From Agromyces salentinus (lineage in GTDB: Bacteria > Actinomycetota > Actinomycetes > Actinomycetales > Microbacteriaceae), in contig NZ_WBIR01000007.1 of the NCBI RefSeq assembly GCF_009749395.1, forward strand, positions 124,001-188,000: 64,000 bases of DNA. Direction: 5' to 3'. The notes beneath the pieces were generated by a model, which did not search any database, was not told the DNA's origin, and was given only the letters and a program-made list of their open reading frames with translations. Numbering within the stretch: the first letter of the stretch is position 1; every line of letters starts with the position of its first letter. Shown piece by piece: positions 17,410 through 27,857 of this stretch. Both the position numbers and the translations under genes were made by a program.

Positions 17410-18663
17410 TCAGCGCACGCGCACCGAGAGGCACGTGACGCAGCCCTCGAGCTTCTCGAACTCGCTGATGTCGACCGTGACCACCCGGTAGCCGAGGTTG
17501 GAGAGCATCGCAGCCGTCTGCGGTGCTGCCGAGGACATGAGCAGCGACTCGTCGCTGAGCGCCACGACGGCGACGCCCTCTGGCTCGACGACGGGCAGGA
17601 AGCGCGGGAACAGGCTCGGCACGTCGATGCGCTCGGGATCGCCGATGACGGTGCCGTCGGGCAGCGCGGTCACCGCGCTCTTCAGGTGCAGCGCCTTGGT
17701 CAGCGGCACGGCCACGACCTCGTAGCCGTGGGGCGCGAGGAGCGCCCGCAGCTGGCGGATGCCCTCGGCGTTGGTGCGCGACCCGGCGCCCACGTAGACC
17801 GTGGAACCGACCTTGAGCACATCGCCGCCGTCGAGCGTGCCCGGCGCGAGGATGCTCGCCACGCTGATGCCGGGGATCGACCGGACCGCGCGCTCGACGG
17901 CGTCGACCTCGGGCCGTCGCGACAGCGCGCCGGGATTGGCGAGCACGGCGAGGTCGCCGAACATCACGACCGTGTCCTCGACGAAGACGGAATCGGCGAG
18001 GTCGGGGGCCGCGTCGACCTCGATCGTCTCCCAGCCCTCGGAGAGCAGGGCCGCGCAGTAGTTGTCCCACTGCTCGTCGGCGAGGGCGTGATCGACCGGG
18101 CGGCGCTCGAGGTGCGTCAGCAGTCCCTCGTCGAGGTTCGTCGCGGGGATGCGGACGAGCGCGATGCGCCGCGACGGACGCTCGGGGGCGTAGTCCAGGA
18201 TCGCGCGGAGGAGCTTGGGCGCCAGGAACACCTCACCGGCGATCACCGCGAGGATGAAGACCAGGTTGAGGCTCACGAGCGAGCCGACGACGAACATGAA
18301 CAGCGGGCCGGAGAGCGGGTTGCCGACGGCCGCGGCCGTCACCGTGGTCGCGAGGAGCGCGGCGAGGCAGGCCGAGGTGAACCCCGTGATGAGGGTGAGG
18401 AACCACGCTCGCGTGGCGCCTGCGGCGTTCGCGACGGACAGGAGCACGAACGCGATGAAGCCGGCGAGCAGGAAGTGCCCGGTGAGCTGGCCGAAGGTCT
18501 GCGGCGTCTGGCCGTTGCCGATGAAGAACGCGAACAGCGCCGTGACCGCGGCGAGCAGGGCCACCGCCCCGGAGGACGCGAACACCGCGAGCACACGACG
18601 TCCGGGGGTCGGCGCGGGCTTGAACCGGGCAGGGCTCACGGGCGTGGCGGCGGGGGACGTCAT
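17410..18663 (-). CDS. Membrane-anchored dimethylargininase (DDAH)-like protein
   Basis: 417 residues. Residues ~20-155 form four hydrophobic helices; residues ~160-417 are an amidinotransferase-fold domain with the DDAH/arginine-deiminase motifs LDGGDVLKVG, catalytic His 326 in ALHLKSAV, and a C-terminal GCVTCLSVRV where Cys 411 (or 408) is the nucleophile candidate. DDAH hydrolyses Nw-methylated arginines to citrulline and methylamines. The N-terminal membrane domain is not part of classical soluble DDAH (about 255 residues), so this is a fusion. No Shine-Dalgarno is seen; a TAGGCT element lies 7 nt before the ATG. Confidence 0.85.
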   Translation of the reverse strand: MTSPAATPVSPARFKPAPTPGRRVLAVFASSGAVALLAAVTALFAFFIGNGQTPQTFGQLTGHFLLAGFIAFVLLSVANAAGATRAWFLTLITGFTSACLAALLATTVTAAAVGNPLSGPLFMFVVGSLVSLNLVFILAVIAGEVFLAPKLLRAILDYAPERPSRRIALVRIPATNLDEGLLTHLERRPVDHALADEQWDNYCAALLSEGWETIEVDAAPDLADSVFVEDTVVMFGDLAVLANPGALSRRPEVDAVERAVRSIPGISVASILAPGTLDGGDVLKVGSTVYVGAGSRTNAEGIRQLRALLAPHGYEVVAVPLTKALHLKSAVTALPDGTVIGDPERIDVPSLFPRFLPVVEPEGVAVVALSDESLLMSSAAPQTAAMLSNLGYRVVTVDISEFEKLEGCVTCLSVRVR

Positions 18664-18670
18664 GCCGACG

Positions 18671-18698
18671 AGCCTATCGGCCCCCGCCACCCGGTCAG
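18671..18698 (-). promoter_or_regulatory. Putative leaderless promoter for DDAH-like gene
   Basis: Minus-strand TAGGCT (18671-18676) ends exactly 7 nt before the ATG, and CTGACC (18693-18698) lies 16 bp further upstream, overlapping the leucine dehydrogenase stop. The spacing predicts a transcript starting at the start codon. Confidence 0.38.
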
Positions 18699-19825
18699 AC
18701 CGCGGCCTCGAGGCGCGCGCGTGCGAGCCGCTCCGCCGCCGCGAGCGTCGTCGTGCCGTGCTCCTCGGCCGAGCGCAGGACCGATGCGACGGTGTCGCCG
18801 ATGCCGGCGATGCGGGCATCGAGCTCCGCCTGGTCGGCGTCGGGTGCGCTCGCGACGTCGAGGTAGATGACGCCTCCGGCGTTCACGACGAAGTCGGGCG
18901 CCCAGACGATGCCGCGCTCGGTGAGGCGGCCGGCGACCTCGCGGCTCGCGAGCTGGTTGTTCGCCGCGCCGACGACGGCGCGCACCCGCAGCTCCCCCAC
19001 GACCTCGGGGGTGAGCACGCCGCCGAGTCCGCACGGCACGAAGACGTCGGCCTCGACCCGGTGCGCCTCGTCGGGGGCGACCCAGGTGGCTCCGAGCTCG
19101 TCGGCGAGCGCGCGCTTGCCCTCGGCGACATCCGTGACCGTGAGCCGCGCGCCGCCGGCGGCGAGCGAGCGGGCGAGGCGTCCGCCGACCTGGCCGAGGC
19201 CCGAGATCACGAGGTGGCGTCCGGCGAGGTCGCGCGAGCCGAAGACGTGCTCGAGCGTCGCGAGGATGGAGGCGTGCACGCCGGCCGCGGTGGCATCGGC
19301 CGGCTCGCCGACACCGCCCTGCTCGGGCGGCAGTCCGCAGACGTGCGCGGTGCGCTCGGCGACGACGGCCATGAGCTCGGCGCTCGTGCCGACGTCCTCG
19401 GCGGTCATGTACGCACCCTCGAGCGACTCGACGGCGTCGCCGAGGTCGAGCATCGCCGCGCGGACGGCGCGCTCGTCGAGGGCCGCGTGCTCGGGGATCA
19501 CGACGACGGACTTGCCGCCGCCGCGTGCGAGTCCGGCCGCGGCGTTCTTCATGGTCATCGCCTGCGAGAGGCGGAGGGCGTCGGCGAGCCCGTCGGTCCA
19601 GCTCGCGTACCGCCAGAGGCGGGCGCCGCCGAGGGCCTGGCCGAGGCGGGTGGAATGCACCGCCACGATGATGGTGAGGCCCGAGCGACGGCCTCGCGAG
19701 ATGAGGACGCGTTCGTGGTCGGGGGCCTCGAGCGGGAGGGCTGCCGCCGCTGCGGGGATCGCGCCGGTTCGGGTGGGCGCTGCGCCGGTCGCGACGGGTG
19801 CGGTCGGGGCGTGGGTGATCGTCAT
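18695..19825 (-). CDS. Leucine/valine (branched-chain amino acid) dehydrogenase
   Basis: 376 residues of the Glu/Leu/Phe/Val dehydrogenase family. It oxidatively deaminates a branched-chain amino acid with NAD+. Visible: MTMKNAAAGLARGGGKSVVV with the catalytic lysine of the GGGK motif, GAYMTAEDVGT, and the Rossmann GLGQVGGRLA. Length fits leucine dehydrogenase (~365) rather than glutamate dehydrogenase (~420-450). An Ala/Thr-rich N-terminal extension of ~30 residues is present. The ATG is supported by AAGGAG 8 nt upstream. The DDAH-like gene follows after 31 bp in the same orientation. Confidence 0.9.
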   Translation of the reverse strand: MTITHAPTAPVATGAAPTRTGAIPAAAAALPLEAPDHERVLISRGRRSGLTIIVAVHSTRLGQALGGARLWRYASWTDGLADALRLSQAMTMKNAAAGLARGGGKSVVVIPEHAALDERAVRAAMLDLGDAVESLEGAYMTAEDVGTSAELMAVVAERTAHVCGLPPEQGGVGEPADATAAGVHASILATLEHVFGSRDLAGRHLVISGLGQVGGRLARSLAAGGARLTVTDVAEGKRALADELGATWVAPDEAHRVEADVFVPCGLGGVLTPEVVGELRVRAVVGAANNQLASREVAGRLTERGIVWAPDFVVNAGGVIYLDVASAPDADQAELDARIAGIGDTVASVLRSAEEHGTTTLAAAERLARARLEAAV

Positions 19826-19935
19826 CGATCGGTCTCCTTGTTCATCCGCCTTGTGGGCGGAACGGTCGCCGGCGCCTCATGAGCGCCGTTCGCCTCAAGG
19901 ATACCGCCGCCGGATGCCGCCGCCGACGGGGTTGA

Positions 19936-19966
19936 CGGATGCCGCGGGGCTCGCTCGCGGCATCCG
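19936..19966 (-). terminator. Terminator after purH
   Basis: Perfect 11-bp stem CGGATGCCGCG / CGCGGCATCCG with a 9-nt loop, ending 7 bp after the purH stop. Both arms are copies of the GGATGCCGC motif; a third copy lies about 20 bp further on. Confidence 0.85.
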
Positions 19967-19972
19967 CAGGAC

Positions 19973-21583
19973 TCAGTGGAAGAAGTGCCGCTCGCCCGTG
20001 AAGTACATCGTGACGCCGGCGGCGCGCGCGGCCTCGACGACCTCGTCGTCGCGGACGGACCCGCCCGGCTGCACGACCGCGCGGACGCCGCGGTCGAGGA
20101 GGATCTGCAGCCCGTCGGCGAACGGGAAGAAGGCGTCGGATGCCGCGACGGAGCCCGCGGCCCGGTCGCCGGCCCGCTCGACCGCGAGCTTGCACGAGTC
20201 GACCCGGTTGACCTGGCCCATGCCCACGCCGACCGAGGCGCCGCCGGACGCGAGCAGGATGGCGTTGGACTTGACCGCGCGGCAGGCGCGCCACGCGAAC
20301 TCGAGGTCGGCGAGGGTCGCCTCGTCGGCGGGTTCGCCCGCGGCGAGGGTCCACTCGGCGGCGGGTGCGAAGTGGCGGTCGGCCTGCTGCAGGAGCATGC
20401 CGCCCGAGACCTGCCGCAGCTCGACGGCGGTCGGCTCGAAGCCCTCGGGCAGCGTCAGCAGGCGGATGTTCTTCTTCTTCATCAGGAGCTCGAGCGCCTC
20501 GGCCTCGAACGCGGGGGCGATGAGCACCTCGGTGAAGATGCCCGACACGGTCTCGGCCATCGCGAGCGTGACGGTGCGGTTCGCGGCGATCACGCCGCCG
20601 TAGGCCGACACCGGGTCGCATTCGTGCGCGCGGCGGTGGGCGTCGGCGATCGGGTCGGATGCCCCGGCCGATGCGATCGCGATGCCGCACGGGTTCGCGT
20701 GCTTGATGATCGCGACCGCCGGCTCGTCGAAGTCGAAGGCGGCCCGCACCGCGGAGTCCGCGTCGACGTAGTTGTTGTACGACATCTCCTTGCCGTGCAG
20801 CTGCACGGACTGCGCGATGCCCGGGCGTCCGCCGTTGGAGGCGTACAGCGCGCCCTTCTGGTGCGAGTTCTCGCCGTACCGGAGGTCGGCGTCCTTCGAC
20901 CACGTGCCGCCGACCCAGGCGGGGAACGGGGACTCCTCGGCGGGCTGGTCGGGGGCGACGACGCTGCCGATCCAGGAGGCGACGGCCACGTCGTACGACG
21001 CGGTGTGGCGGAACGCCTCGCGGGCGAGCACCTGGCGCTGCGCGAGCGTCGTGCCGCCCGCGGTCACGGCCGCCGCGATCTCCTCGTACCGGTCGGGCGA
21101 GACGACCACGGCCACGTTCGCGTGGTTCTTCGCCGAGGCGCGCACCATCGCCGGGCCGCCGATGTCGATCTGCTCGATCGCCTCGTCGGGCGCGGCACCG
21201 GCCGCGACCGTCTCGGAGAACGGGTAGAGGTTGACGACGACGAGCTCGTACGGCTTGATGTCGAGCTCGGCGAGCTGGGTCTCGTGGTGCTCGAGTCGCA
21301 GGTCGGCGAGCAGCCCCGAGTGCACGGCGGGGTGCAGCGTGCGCACGCGCCCGTCGAGGTGCTCGGGGTAGCCGGTGACCTCGGCGACCTGGGTCACCGG
21401 CAGGCCGGCGTCGGCGATCGCCTTGCCCGTGCCCCCGGTCGAGACGAGTTCGACGCCCGCCGCGACAAGGGCGGTCGCCAGCTCGACGAGGCCGCGCTTG
21501 TCGCTCACGGCGATGAGGGCGCGCTGCACGGGCACCACGTCGCGGGGTCGGTACAGGCTCGGGTCGATCGTGGCTCCGCTCAT
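19973..21583 (-). CDS. purH: Bifunctional AICAR formyltransferase / IMP cyclohydrolase
   Basis: 536 residues. It catalyses the last two steps of IMP synthesis. The N-terminal MGS-like cyclohydrolase domain contains [14 protein letters not shown] and [16 protein letters not shown]; the formyltransferase domain contains [12 protein letters not shown] and the catalytic KHANPCG motif. It ends with the family-typical [12 protein letters not shown]. The ATG overlaps the purN stop by 4 bp. The pairing purN-purH allows both folate-dependent formyl transfers to be co-expressed. Confidence 0.97.
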   Translation of the reverse strand: MSGATIDPSLYRPRDVVPVQRALIAVSDKRGLVELATALVAAGVELVSTGGTGKAIADAGLPVTQVAEVTGYPEHLDGRVRTLHPAVHSGLLADLRLEHHETQLAELDIKPYELVVVNLYPFSETVAAGAAPDEAIEQIDIGGPAMVRASAKNHANVAVVVSPDRYEEIAAAVTAGGTTLAQRQVLAREAFRHTASYDVAVASWIGSVVAPDQPAEESPFPAWVGGTWSKDADLRYGENSHQKGALYASNGGRPGIAQSVQLHGKEMSYNNYVDADSAVRAAFDFDEPAVAIIKHANPCGIAIASAGASDPIADAHRRAHECDPVSAYGGVIAANRTVTLAMAETVSGIFTEVLIAPAFEAEALELLMKKKNIRLLTLPEGFEPTAVELRQVSGGMLLQQADRHFAPAAEWTLAAGEPADEATLADLEFAWRACRAVKSNAILLASGGASVGVGMGQVNRVDSCKLAVERAGDRAAGSVAASDAFFPFADGLQILLDRGVRAVVQPGGSVRDDEVVEAARAAGVTMYFTGERHFFH

Positions 21584-22173
21584 CGGGCGAGCTCCTTCAG
21601 GTCGAGGTGGGAATTGGCGATGTCGAGCACGGCCTGGATCAGCAGGCGCCGTTCGACGGGCTTGATGCGGTCGTGCAGCGAGGACTCGGTGTCGCCGGGC
21701 AGCACCGGCACGCGCTCCTGCGCGATGATCGGCCCGCCGTCGACGGAGTTGTCGACCACGATGAGGCTCGCCCCGGTCTGGTCGACGCCGGCCGCGAGCG
21801 CGTCGCGCACGCCGTGGGCGCCCGGGAACTCCGGCAGGTAGGCCGGATGCGTGTTGATGAGGTGCGGTGAGAAGGCGTCGACCACCGCGGCGGGCACGAG
21901 GCGCATGAGCCCCGAGAGGATCACGAGATCGGGCTCCCAGAGCCGCACCTGCGCGATGAGCTCGGTGCCCCACGCCTCGCGGTCGGGGAAGGCGGTGAAC
22001 GGCACCGTGAAGGTCGGGATGCCGAACTCCTCGCCGAGCGCGAGCCCGTCGGCGTCGCGGTCGGCGCCGATGGCGACGACCCGGGCGGGGAACTGGGCGT
22101 CCTGGGAGGCCTCGAGGAGGGACCGCAGGTTCGAACCGGTGCCAGAGATGAGCACGACGAGCTTCAGCACCAT
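21580..22173 (-). CDS. purN: Phosphoribosylglycinamide formyltransferase
   Basis: 197 residues, normal length. It transfers the formyl group of 10-formyl-THF to GAR in purine synthesis. [14 protein letters not shown] is the phosphate-binding loop; [21 protein letters not shown] carries the catalytic Asn-His region and the [13 protein letters not shown] segment the catalytic Asp. It is cotranscribed with purH (4-bp overlap) and follows the perM-like gene by 57 bp. Confidence 0.96.
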   Translation of the reverse strand: MVLKLVVLISGTGSNLRSLLEASQDAQFPARVVAIGADRDADGLALGEEFGIPTFTVPFTAFPDREAWGTELIAQVRLWEPDLVILSGLMRLVPAAVVDAFSPHLINTHPAYLPEFPGAHGVRDALAAGVDQTGASLIVVDNSVDGGPIIAQERVPVLPGDTESSLHDRIKPVERRLLIQAVLDIANSHLDLKELAR

Positions 22174-22230
22174 CCGAGCCTACCCGCTGACCGTGCCCGC
22201 CCCGTTCCGAGCGGATGCCGCGGGCCGGTG

Positions 22231-23793
22231 TCAGCGGTCGAGCGGGCCCGTGCGGTCGAAGGCCTCGGTGTCGTCGGCGTCCCCGCCGCGCGGGGCGTCG
22301 CCCCGGTCGCGGCGCCACCACGGCTCGTCGTCGTCGCGCCGCGCGGGCGGAGCGGTCGTCGGCGGAGCGGTGGGCGGCGGAGTCGTGGTCGGCCGATCGG
22401 TGGTCGGCGGAGTGGTGGTCGGCCGATCGGTGCTCCGCGCGGGCGCCTTGGGCGATGCCGGCGACGGGCGCGGCACGGGCGCGGGGGTCGCCCTCGGCTC
22501 GAACGCCTCCGTCGTCGCGGCATCCGCGGGCTCGATCCCGTCGTCGCGGCGCGCGAGCGACGTGCCCGCCGGCTCGGGCGCCCCGCGCCCCACCATCGCG
22601 GCGAAGCCGCCGGCCAGGGCGCCGAGCCCGATCGTGAGGGCCGCGACGGCGCCGACCGCCCACGGGTCGGGTCCGACGACCGCGAGCCGTCCGGGCCCGA
22701 CGGCCCCGCCCGACCACCTCGCGAGCAGCCCGAGCGTCACGCCGGCCACGAGCGCGACGGCGAGCGCGACGACGACGGGCCGCCACCATTCCGTCGAGGC
22801 GTCCGCACGGCGGCGGGCGCTGCCGACGATCCAGGCGCCGACGAACCCGAGCAGCACCGGAACGACGAGCAGCAGCGCACCGAGCAGCGGAGCGCCGTTC
22901 GGGAGCGCGCCGAGCAGCGGGATGCCGGGGACCGGGCCGAGCACGGTGCCGCCCGGCGCGACCGACGATCCCGCGCCGATCGCGAAGCCCGGCCCCAGCA
23001 TCCACGCCGCGGCCCAGATCACGAGGTTCGGCAGGATCGCGAGCTCCGCCATCGTCAGGGCGATGCCGCCGTCGATGCCGGCATCCAGCGCCTGGTACAG
23101 GCCTGCCACGGTCGCGTAGTCGACGAAGACCGCCACGCCGAGCATCGCCGCGGCGAAGGCGAGCACGCCGAACGCCGCTCCCCCGCCGACCCGGACGGCC
23201 GCGACCGTGACCTCGCCGAGGAGCGGCGGCAGGTCCTGCACCCTGCGGCGCACGAAGCCCGCGCCCGCGACATCCGTCGAGGGGTTGCGCACGCTCTCCT
23301 CGATCGCGCCGACCAGGGCTCCGAGGCCGACCACGAACGCCGGGAGCGCGAGCGCCCACCACGGGTTCGTGTGGAGCACCGGGGTGTCGGCGAGCGCTGC
23401 CGCACCGGACCCCGCTGCGGCGAACACGACCATCGCCGCGACGGCCCCCGTGAGCGCGTGCCCGCCCGCGGCGGACCGGCGCCCGATCCGGACCCCGGCC
23501 GCGAAGGTCAGGAGGGCGATGCCGAGCAGCGCGATCGCGATCGGGAACGGGTCGCCCGCCCCGGCCAGGCCGGTGCGCTCGGCCGTGACCGCATCGACCT
23601 GCACTGTGACGTTCACGCCGTGCCCGAGCAGCCAGACCCCGGCCGCCGCGTGCACGAACGCCATGATGTCGACGGCCAGGCCGAAGTGCACGGCCCACAG
23701 CAGCATGAGCGGCACGAAGGCGAGGGCGAAGCCGATGAGCGCTGCGACGAACGCCTCCAGGGAGGCGAGCAGGGCGATGGTGGTCCTTCTCAT
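22231..23793 (-). CDS. PerM-like polytopic membrane protein (DUF6350)
   Basis: 520 residues with about ten membrane helices (1-430) and a cytoplasmic tail rich in Pro, Thr and Arg (430-520). Position between sucCD and purN-purH matches mycobacterial perM (Rv0955), a cell-division-associated membrane protein; the assignment rests on gene order and topology rather than on a catalytic motif. The tail is encoded by short imperfect repeats. A GGAGGA sequence is only 1-2 nt from the ATG at 23793, so the exact start is less certain. Confidence 0.75.
   Translation of the reverse strand: MRRTTIALLASLEAFVAALIGFALAFVPLMLLWAVHFGLAVDIMAFVHAAAGVWLLGHGVNVTVQVDAVTAERTGLAGAGDPFPIAIALLGIALLTFAAGVRIGRRSAAGGHALTGAVAAMVVFAAAGSGAAALADTPVLHTNPWWALALPAFVVGLGALVGAIEESVRNPSTDVAGAGFVRRRVQDLPPLLGEVTVAAVRVGGGAAFGVLAFAAAMLGVAVFVDYATVAGLYQALDAGIDGGIALTMAELAILPNLVIWAAAWMLGPGFAIGAGSSVAPGGTVLGPVPGIPLLGALPNGAPLLGALLLVVPVLLGFVGAWIVGSARRRADASTEWWRPVVVALAVALVAGVTLGLLARWSGGAVGPGRLAVVGPDPWAVGAVAALTIGLGALAGGFAAMVGRGAPEPAGTSLARRDDGIEPADAATTEAFEPRATPAPVPRPSPASPKAPARSTDRPTTTPPTTDRPTTTPPPTAPPTTAPPARRDDDEPWWRRDRGDAPRGGDADDTEAFDRTGPLDR
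22385..22432. repeat. 30-bp-period repeat in perM-like gene
   Basis: The 18-mer GTGGTCGGCCGATCGGTG occurs at 22385-22402 and again at 22415-22432. It encodes the repeated TDRPTTTPP segments of the cytoplasmic tail. The period is a multiple of three, so copy-number change would keep the frame. Confidence 0.8.
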
Positions 23794-23824
23794 TCCTCCG
23801 GGAGCCTAGCCCGGCGCACGCCCG

Positions 23825-25507
23825 TCAGCGGGCAGGACGCCCGCGCTTCTTCGGACTCGCCGGCTTGGGCGCCGCCGCATCGCCCGTCTCGATCACGTCG
23901 GTCGCCTGCGCGTCGGCGGCCGCGGCTGCGACGTCGGCCTCGGATGCCTCGGATGCCTCGACGAGGACGGCGGTGCCCCCATGGGATGCCGCGGCGGAGC
24001 CCTCGTCGACCCCCTCGAGCACGGCGGTGTCGCCTCCGGCGCCGGGTGCGGCATCCGCCGGTCCCAGGTCCTCGACGGGCGCGGATCCCGCGGTGCCGGA
24101 CGTGCGCTCGGCCTCGGCGGCCGCATCCGCCCACTCCGTCTCGGCCAGTTCGGCTTCCGCCGCCGCCGCCTCGGCCTCCGCCACCTCGAGCGGAGGACGC
24201 TGGAGCAGCTCGACGACCACGATGAGCAGCAGTGCGATGACGATCGTCCAGACCACGAGACCAGTGGAGATGGGCCGTACGAACAGGATCACGGCGACGG
24301 CTCCGAGCATGATGACCGTGGCCACGGCCGATCGCTGACGGCCCAGCCAGGCTCCGAACCTGCCGGTGGTCAGTCCGCGGGCGGCTGCGGCACGACGGAC
24401 GGAGCCGAACCCGGCGTCGGCGAACCCGCGCAGCCGCACCGGCAGAGGGCCCGGCCCGCTCAGCCAGGTGATCAGCGCCACCGCGACCGCGAAGACGATG
24501 AGCGCGACCGTGGTGGCGAACATGCGCTCGATGATCTGGTCGTAGATGACCTCGGCCGCTCCGGTCGGAACGATGCCCGGCGAGACGCTGCCGATGAAGT
24601 AGAGGCGGCCGATGCCGAATCCGCTCGCGAGGATCGCCATCATCACGGCCAGGGTCGACGCGGTCCAGACGATCGCCGTGCGCCGGCGAGGGGCCACGAG
24701 GATCCCCGCGATCAGGAACAGCAGCGCGACCCAGGGAAGCCACGTGCCCGCGGACACCGCGAGCTGGTACACGAGCTGCACCGTGGTCATCGCCTCGGAC
24801 TTCGCGACGACGATCGTGCGGTCGATCTCGGGGATCGCCGACGCGAATCCGACGCCCTGGTCGACGAGTCGCTGCTTGACCGCCTCGACGATCGGACCCA
24901 GCTGGATGCCGATCTCGCCGGACTCCGTGATCTCGAGTGCGGCGTCGGGATCGCCCTGCAGCGCCTTGATGGTCTGGGTGTGCGTCGTGCGGAGCGCCTG
25001 CTCGAAGATCTCGCTGAAGGCCTCGGAGGTGACGAGCCGATTCACGATCTGCCCGATGAGCGTCTGGATGCCCTGCGTCGCCGGGCCCTCGAGGAGCTGG
25101 AGCGCCTGCTCCGCCCGCGGCGGCAGCCCGAGTTCCGCGATGCCGTCGAAGACCGACGAGGTCAGCCCCTCGATGTCGGCCGCATCGAGGATCGCCGTCG
25201 TCGCCTCGTCGGCGACGTAGGCCTGCACGTCGGGGTCCTCGGCGATGGGCGCGAAGGTGGCGACGAAGGTGTCGGTGTCCACGAGCTGGTTCTTCGCCCA
25301 CCCGCCGAGCACGGCGACCGGGGTCAGGATGGCGCCGATGAGCACGAGGATCGTCGCGACGGCCACTCGTGCGCGTCCTGACGAGCGCTTCGCCTCGCGG
25401 CCGGGACCGGCGGCGGCCGGCGCGGCCACCTCGTCCCGCAATCTCGCGTTCTCGGCCTCGAGCGCCTCGATGCGTGCCAGCAGTTCGTCGTCCCGTGTCG
25501 TCCCCAT
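23825..25507 (-). CDS. Polytopic membrane protein with coiled-coil N-terminus, function unknown
   Basis: 560 residues. A heptad-rich ELLARIEALEAENARLRDEV segment (about 9-30) is followed by a first helix (~50-75), a long predicted extracytoplasmic helical region (~80-260) with no recognisable motif, four or five further helices (~265-450), and an Ala/Glu-rich acidic tail ending in the basic KKRGRPAR. The family is not recognised beyond resemblance to actinobacterial hypothetical membrane proteins. The ATG at 25507 with GAGGGGG upstream is preferred to one 11 codons earlier. Confidence 0.78.
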   Translation of the reverse strand: MGTTRDDELLARIEALEAENARLRDEVAAPAAAGPGREAKRSSGRARVAVATILVLIGAILTPVAVLGGWAKNQLVDTDTFVATFAPIAEDPDVQAYVADEATTAILDAADIEGLTSSVFDGIAELGLPPRAEQALQLLEGPATQGIQTLIGQIVNRLVTSEAFSEIFEQALRTTHTQTIKALQGDPDAALEITESGEIGIQLGPIVEAVKQRLVDQGVGFASAIPEIDRTIVVAKSEAMTTVQLVYQLAVSAGTWLPWVALLFLIAGILVAPRRRTAIVWTASTLAVMMAILASGFGIGRLYFIGSVSPGIVPTGAAEVIYDQIIERMFATTVALIVFAVAVALITWLSGPGPLPVRLRGFADAGFGSVRRAAAARGLTTGRFGAWLGRQRSAVATVIMLGAVAVILFVRPISTGLVVWTIVIALLLIVVVELLQRPPLEVAEAEAAAAEAELAETEWADAAAEAERTSGTAGSAPVEDLGPADAAPGAGGDTAVLEGVDEGSAAASHGGTAVLVEASEASEADVAAAAADAQATDVIETGDAAAPKPASPKKRGRPAR

Positions 25508-25597
25508 GCCGTCCCCCTCGGACTCGCCTTCCCACACCATATCGGCGGCGGTGGTCCGGGCACAGCAGTTGCGACGGATGCGCGAGCCATGACGCGA

Positions 25598-25652
25598 GAA
25601 CGCCCGTCCCCGTCCGATCGCGCGAGGCGCGAACGGACGGGGACGGGCGTTC
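25598..25652 (-). terminator. Long terminator hairpin after sucD
   Basis: Perfect 19-bp inverted repeat (25598-25616 and 25634-25652; arms start GAACGCCCGT and end ACGGGCGTTC) with a 17-nt loop that itself contains a 5-bp stem (TCGCG / CGCGA). It lies 50 bp after the sucD stop and is the strongest hairpin in the window. Confidence 0.88.
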
Positions 25653-25702
25653 GGTGCAGAATCCGGTCGCGGCGCCGCACACGCGCCGCCGCGACCCCTG
25701 GG

Positions 25703-26605
25703 TCAGAGGGCGGCGTAGACCTCGCGGAGGAGGGCGGCGGTCTCGGACGGCGTCTTGCCGACCTTGACGCCGGCGGCCTCGAGGGCCTCCTTCTTGGCCT
25801 GCGCCGTGCCGGCGGAGCCGGACACGATCGCGCCCGCGTGACCCATCGTCTTGCCTTCGGGAGCGGTGAAGCCGGCCACGTAGCCGACGACCGGCTTGGT
25901 GACGTTGGCCTTGATGAAGTCGGCCGCGCGCTCCTCGGCGTCGCCGCCGATCTCGCCGATCATCACGATCGCCTTCGTCTCGGGGTCGGCCTCGAACGCC
26001 GCGAGGGCGTCGATGTGGGTCGTGCCGATGATGGGGTCGCCGCCGATGCCGATGGCGGTCGAGAAGCCCAGGTCGCGCAGCTCGTACATCATCTGGTACG
26101 TGAGCGTGCCCGACTTGGACACGAGGCCGATCGGGCCCTTGCCGGTGATGTTCGCCGGGGTGATGCCGACGAGCGACTCACCGGGGCTGATGATGCCGGG
26201 GCAGTTCGGCCCGATGATGCGGGTCGTGTCGCCCTTCTCCTTGGCGTACGCCCAGAACTCGGCGGAGTCCTGCACGGGCACGCCCTCGGTGATGATGACC
26301 AGCAGCGGGATCTCGGCGTCGATGGCCTCGATCACGGCGTCCTTGGTGAACGCCGGGGGCACGAACGCGATGGAGACATCCGCCCCCGTCTGCTCGATGG
26401 CCTCGGCGACCGAGGCGAACACCGGCAGCTGCACGGCGTTGCCGTCGGCGTCGGTGTGCAGCACGGTGGTGCCGGCCTTGCGGGCGTTCACGCCACCGAC
26501 AACCTGGGTACCGGCCGCGAGCATGCGCGCGGTGTGCTTGGAGCCCTCGCCGCCGGTGATGCCCTGGACGATGACCTTGGAGTCCTTGTTGAGGAAGATC
26601 GTCAT
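25703..26605 (-). CDS. sucD: Succinyl-CoA synthetase alpha subunit
   Basis: 300 residues. The alpha subunit binds CoA and carries the phosphohistidine of the succinyl-CoA to succinate reaction. [14 protein letters not shown] is the CoA-binding loop, TEGVPVQD and [12 protein letters not shown] are conserved blocks, and GHAGAIVSG contains the phosphorylated His. It follows sucC by 18 bp and they form the alpha2beta2 or alpha-beta enzyme. Confidence 0.97.
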   Translation of the reverse strand: MTIFLNKDSKVIVQGITGGEGSKHTARMLAAGTQVVGGVNARKAGTTVLHTDADGNAVQLPVFASVAEAIEQTGADVSIAFVPPAFTKDAVIEAIDAEIPLLVIITEGVPVQDSAEFWAYAKEKGDTTRIIGPNCPGIISPGESLVGITPANITGKGPIGLVSKSGTLTYQMMYELRDLGFSTAIGIGGDPIIGTTHIDALAAFEADPETKAIVMIGEIGGDAEERAADFIKANVTKPVVGYVAGFTAPEGKTMGHAGAIVSGSAGTAQAKKEALEAAGVKVGKTPSETAALLREVYAAL

Positions 26606-26623
26606 TGCTCTGCAGTCCTTCTT

Positions 26624-27790
26624 CTACGCGGCGTTCGCGAGCTCGGCGGCCTTGTCGGCGCCCTGGTCCATGTTCTCGGCGAGGGTGACGAGCGGGTGCG
26701 CCGCCTCCTCGAGGATGCGACGGCCCTCGACGACGTTGTTGCCGTCCAGGCGCACGACGAGCGGCTTGTTCGCGGTCGAGCCGAGCTCGGCGAGCGCGCC
26801 GACGATGCCCTTGGCGACCTGGTCGCACGCGGTGATGCCGCCGAAGACGTTCACGAACACGCTCTTGACCTGCGGGTCGCCGAGGATGATGCCGAGGCCG
26901 TTGGCCATGACCTCCGCCGAGGCTCCGCCGCCGATGTCGAGGAAGTTGGCGGGCTTGACGCCGCCGTGGTTCTCGCCCGCGTACGCGACGACGTCGAGGG
27001 TGGACATGACCAGTCCCGCGCCGTTGCCGATGATGCCGACCTCGCCGTCGAGCTTGACGTAGTTGAGCTCGAGCGCCTTGGCCTTGGCCTCGAGGGGGTC
27101 GGCCGCGTCCTTGTCCTCGAGGAGCGCGTGACCCGCGTGGCGGAACTCGGCGTTCTCGTCGAGCGTGACCTTGCCGTCGAGCGCGATGACGTTGCCGTCC
27201 TCGTCGAGGATCAGCGGGTTCACCTCGACGAGCGTCGCGTCCTCGCCCTTGTAGACCTCGTAGAGCTTCACGAAGACGTCGGCGACCTTGTCGACCAGCT
27301 CGGCCGGGAAGTTCGCGGCGACCGCGATCTCACGGGCCTTCGCCGCGTCGATGCCGGCGATGGGGTCGACCTCGATACGGGCGAGGGCTTCGGGCTTCTC
27401 GACGGCGAGCTGCTCGATCTCCATGCCGCCCTCGACGCTCGTGAGCGAGAGATAGGAGCGGTTGGCCCGGTCGAGGAGCACCGAGAAGTAGAACTCCTGG
27501 GCGATGCGCGCGCCGCCGGCGACCATGACGCGCTTGACGACGTGGCCCTTGATGTCGAGGCCGAGGATGGCCTGGGCCGCCTCGAACGCCTCATCGGGGT
27601 TCTTCGCGACCTTGACGCCGCCGGCCTTGCCGCGGCCGCCCGTCTTCACCTGCGCCTTGACGACGACCACGCCTCCGAGCTTCTCAGCCGCTGCGCGGAC
27701 CTCCTCGGCGGTGTCGGCGACGATGCCGGGGAGCACCGGCACCCCGTACTGCTCGAACAGGTCTCTGGCCTGGTACTCGTAAAGATCCAC
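26624..27790 (-). CDS. sucC: Succinyl-CoA synthetase beta subunit
   Basis: 388 residues, normal length. The ATP-grasp domain starts [38 protein letters not shown] is the nucleotide-binding loop, and [20 protein letters not shown] and [13 protein letters not shown] are conserved substrate and subunit-contact blocks. The start codon is GTG. Upstream, 68 bp away, is a perfect palindrome also found, with two mismatches, upstream of icd. Confidence 0.97.
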   Translation of the reverse strand: MDLYEYQARDLFEQYGVPVLPGIVADTAEEVRAAAEKLGGVVVVKAQVKTGGRGKAGGVKVAKNPDEAFEAAQAILGLDIKGHVVKRVMVAGGARIAQEFYFSVLLDRANRSYLSLTSVEGGMEIEQLAVEKPEALARIEVDPIAGIDAAKAREIAVAANFPAELVDKVADVFVKLYEVYKGEDATLVEVNPLILDEDGNVIALDGKVTLDENAEFRHAGHALLEDKDAADPLEAKAKALELNYVKLDGEVGIIGNGAGLVMSTLDVVAYAGENHGGVKPANFLDIGGGASAEVMANGLGIILGDPQVKSVFVNVFGGITACDQVAKGIVGALAELGSTANKPLVVRLDGNNVVEGRRILEEAAHPLVTLAENMDQGADKAAELANAA

Positions 27791-27857
27791 GCTCTACTTC
27801 CAATCGGTCCGCACGCGCGACCGCGCACAGTGGCTGGTGGGTGTCGCCCCGCGAAAG

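Noticed and set aside
21600..23698. A long minus-strand frame continuous with purH through purN and the PerM-like gene
   Set aside because: Only the purH part has family motifs; the rest is the alternate frame of purN and the membrane protein. purH starts at the ATG overlapping the purN stop.
25598..25652. 19-bp inverted repeat considered as a mobile-element end
   Set aside because: It is one hairpin with a short loop directly after sucD, with no transposase or second copy; terminator is the simpler reading.
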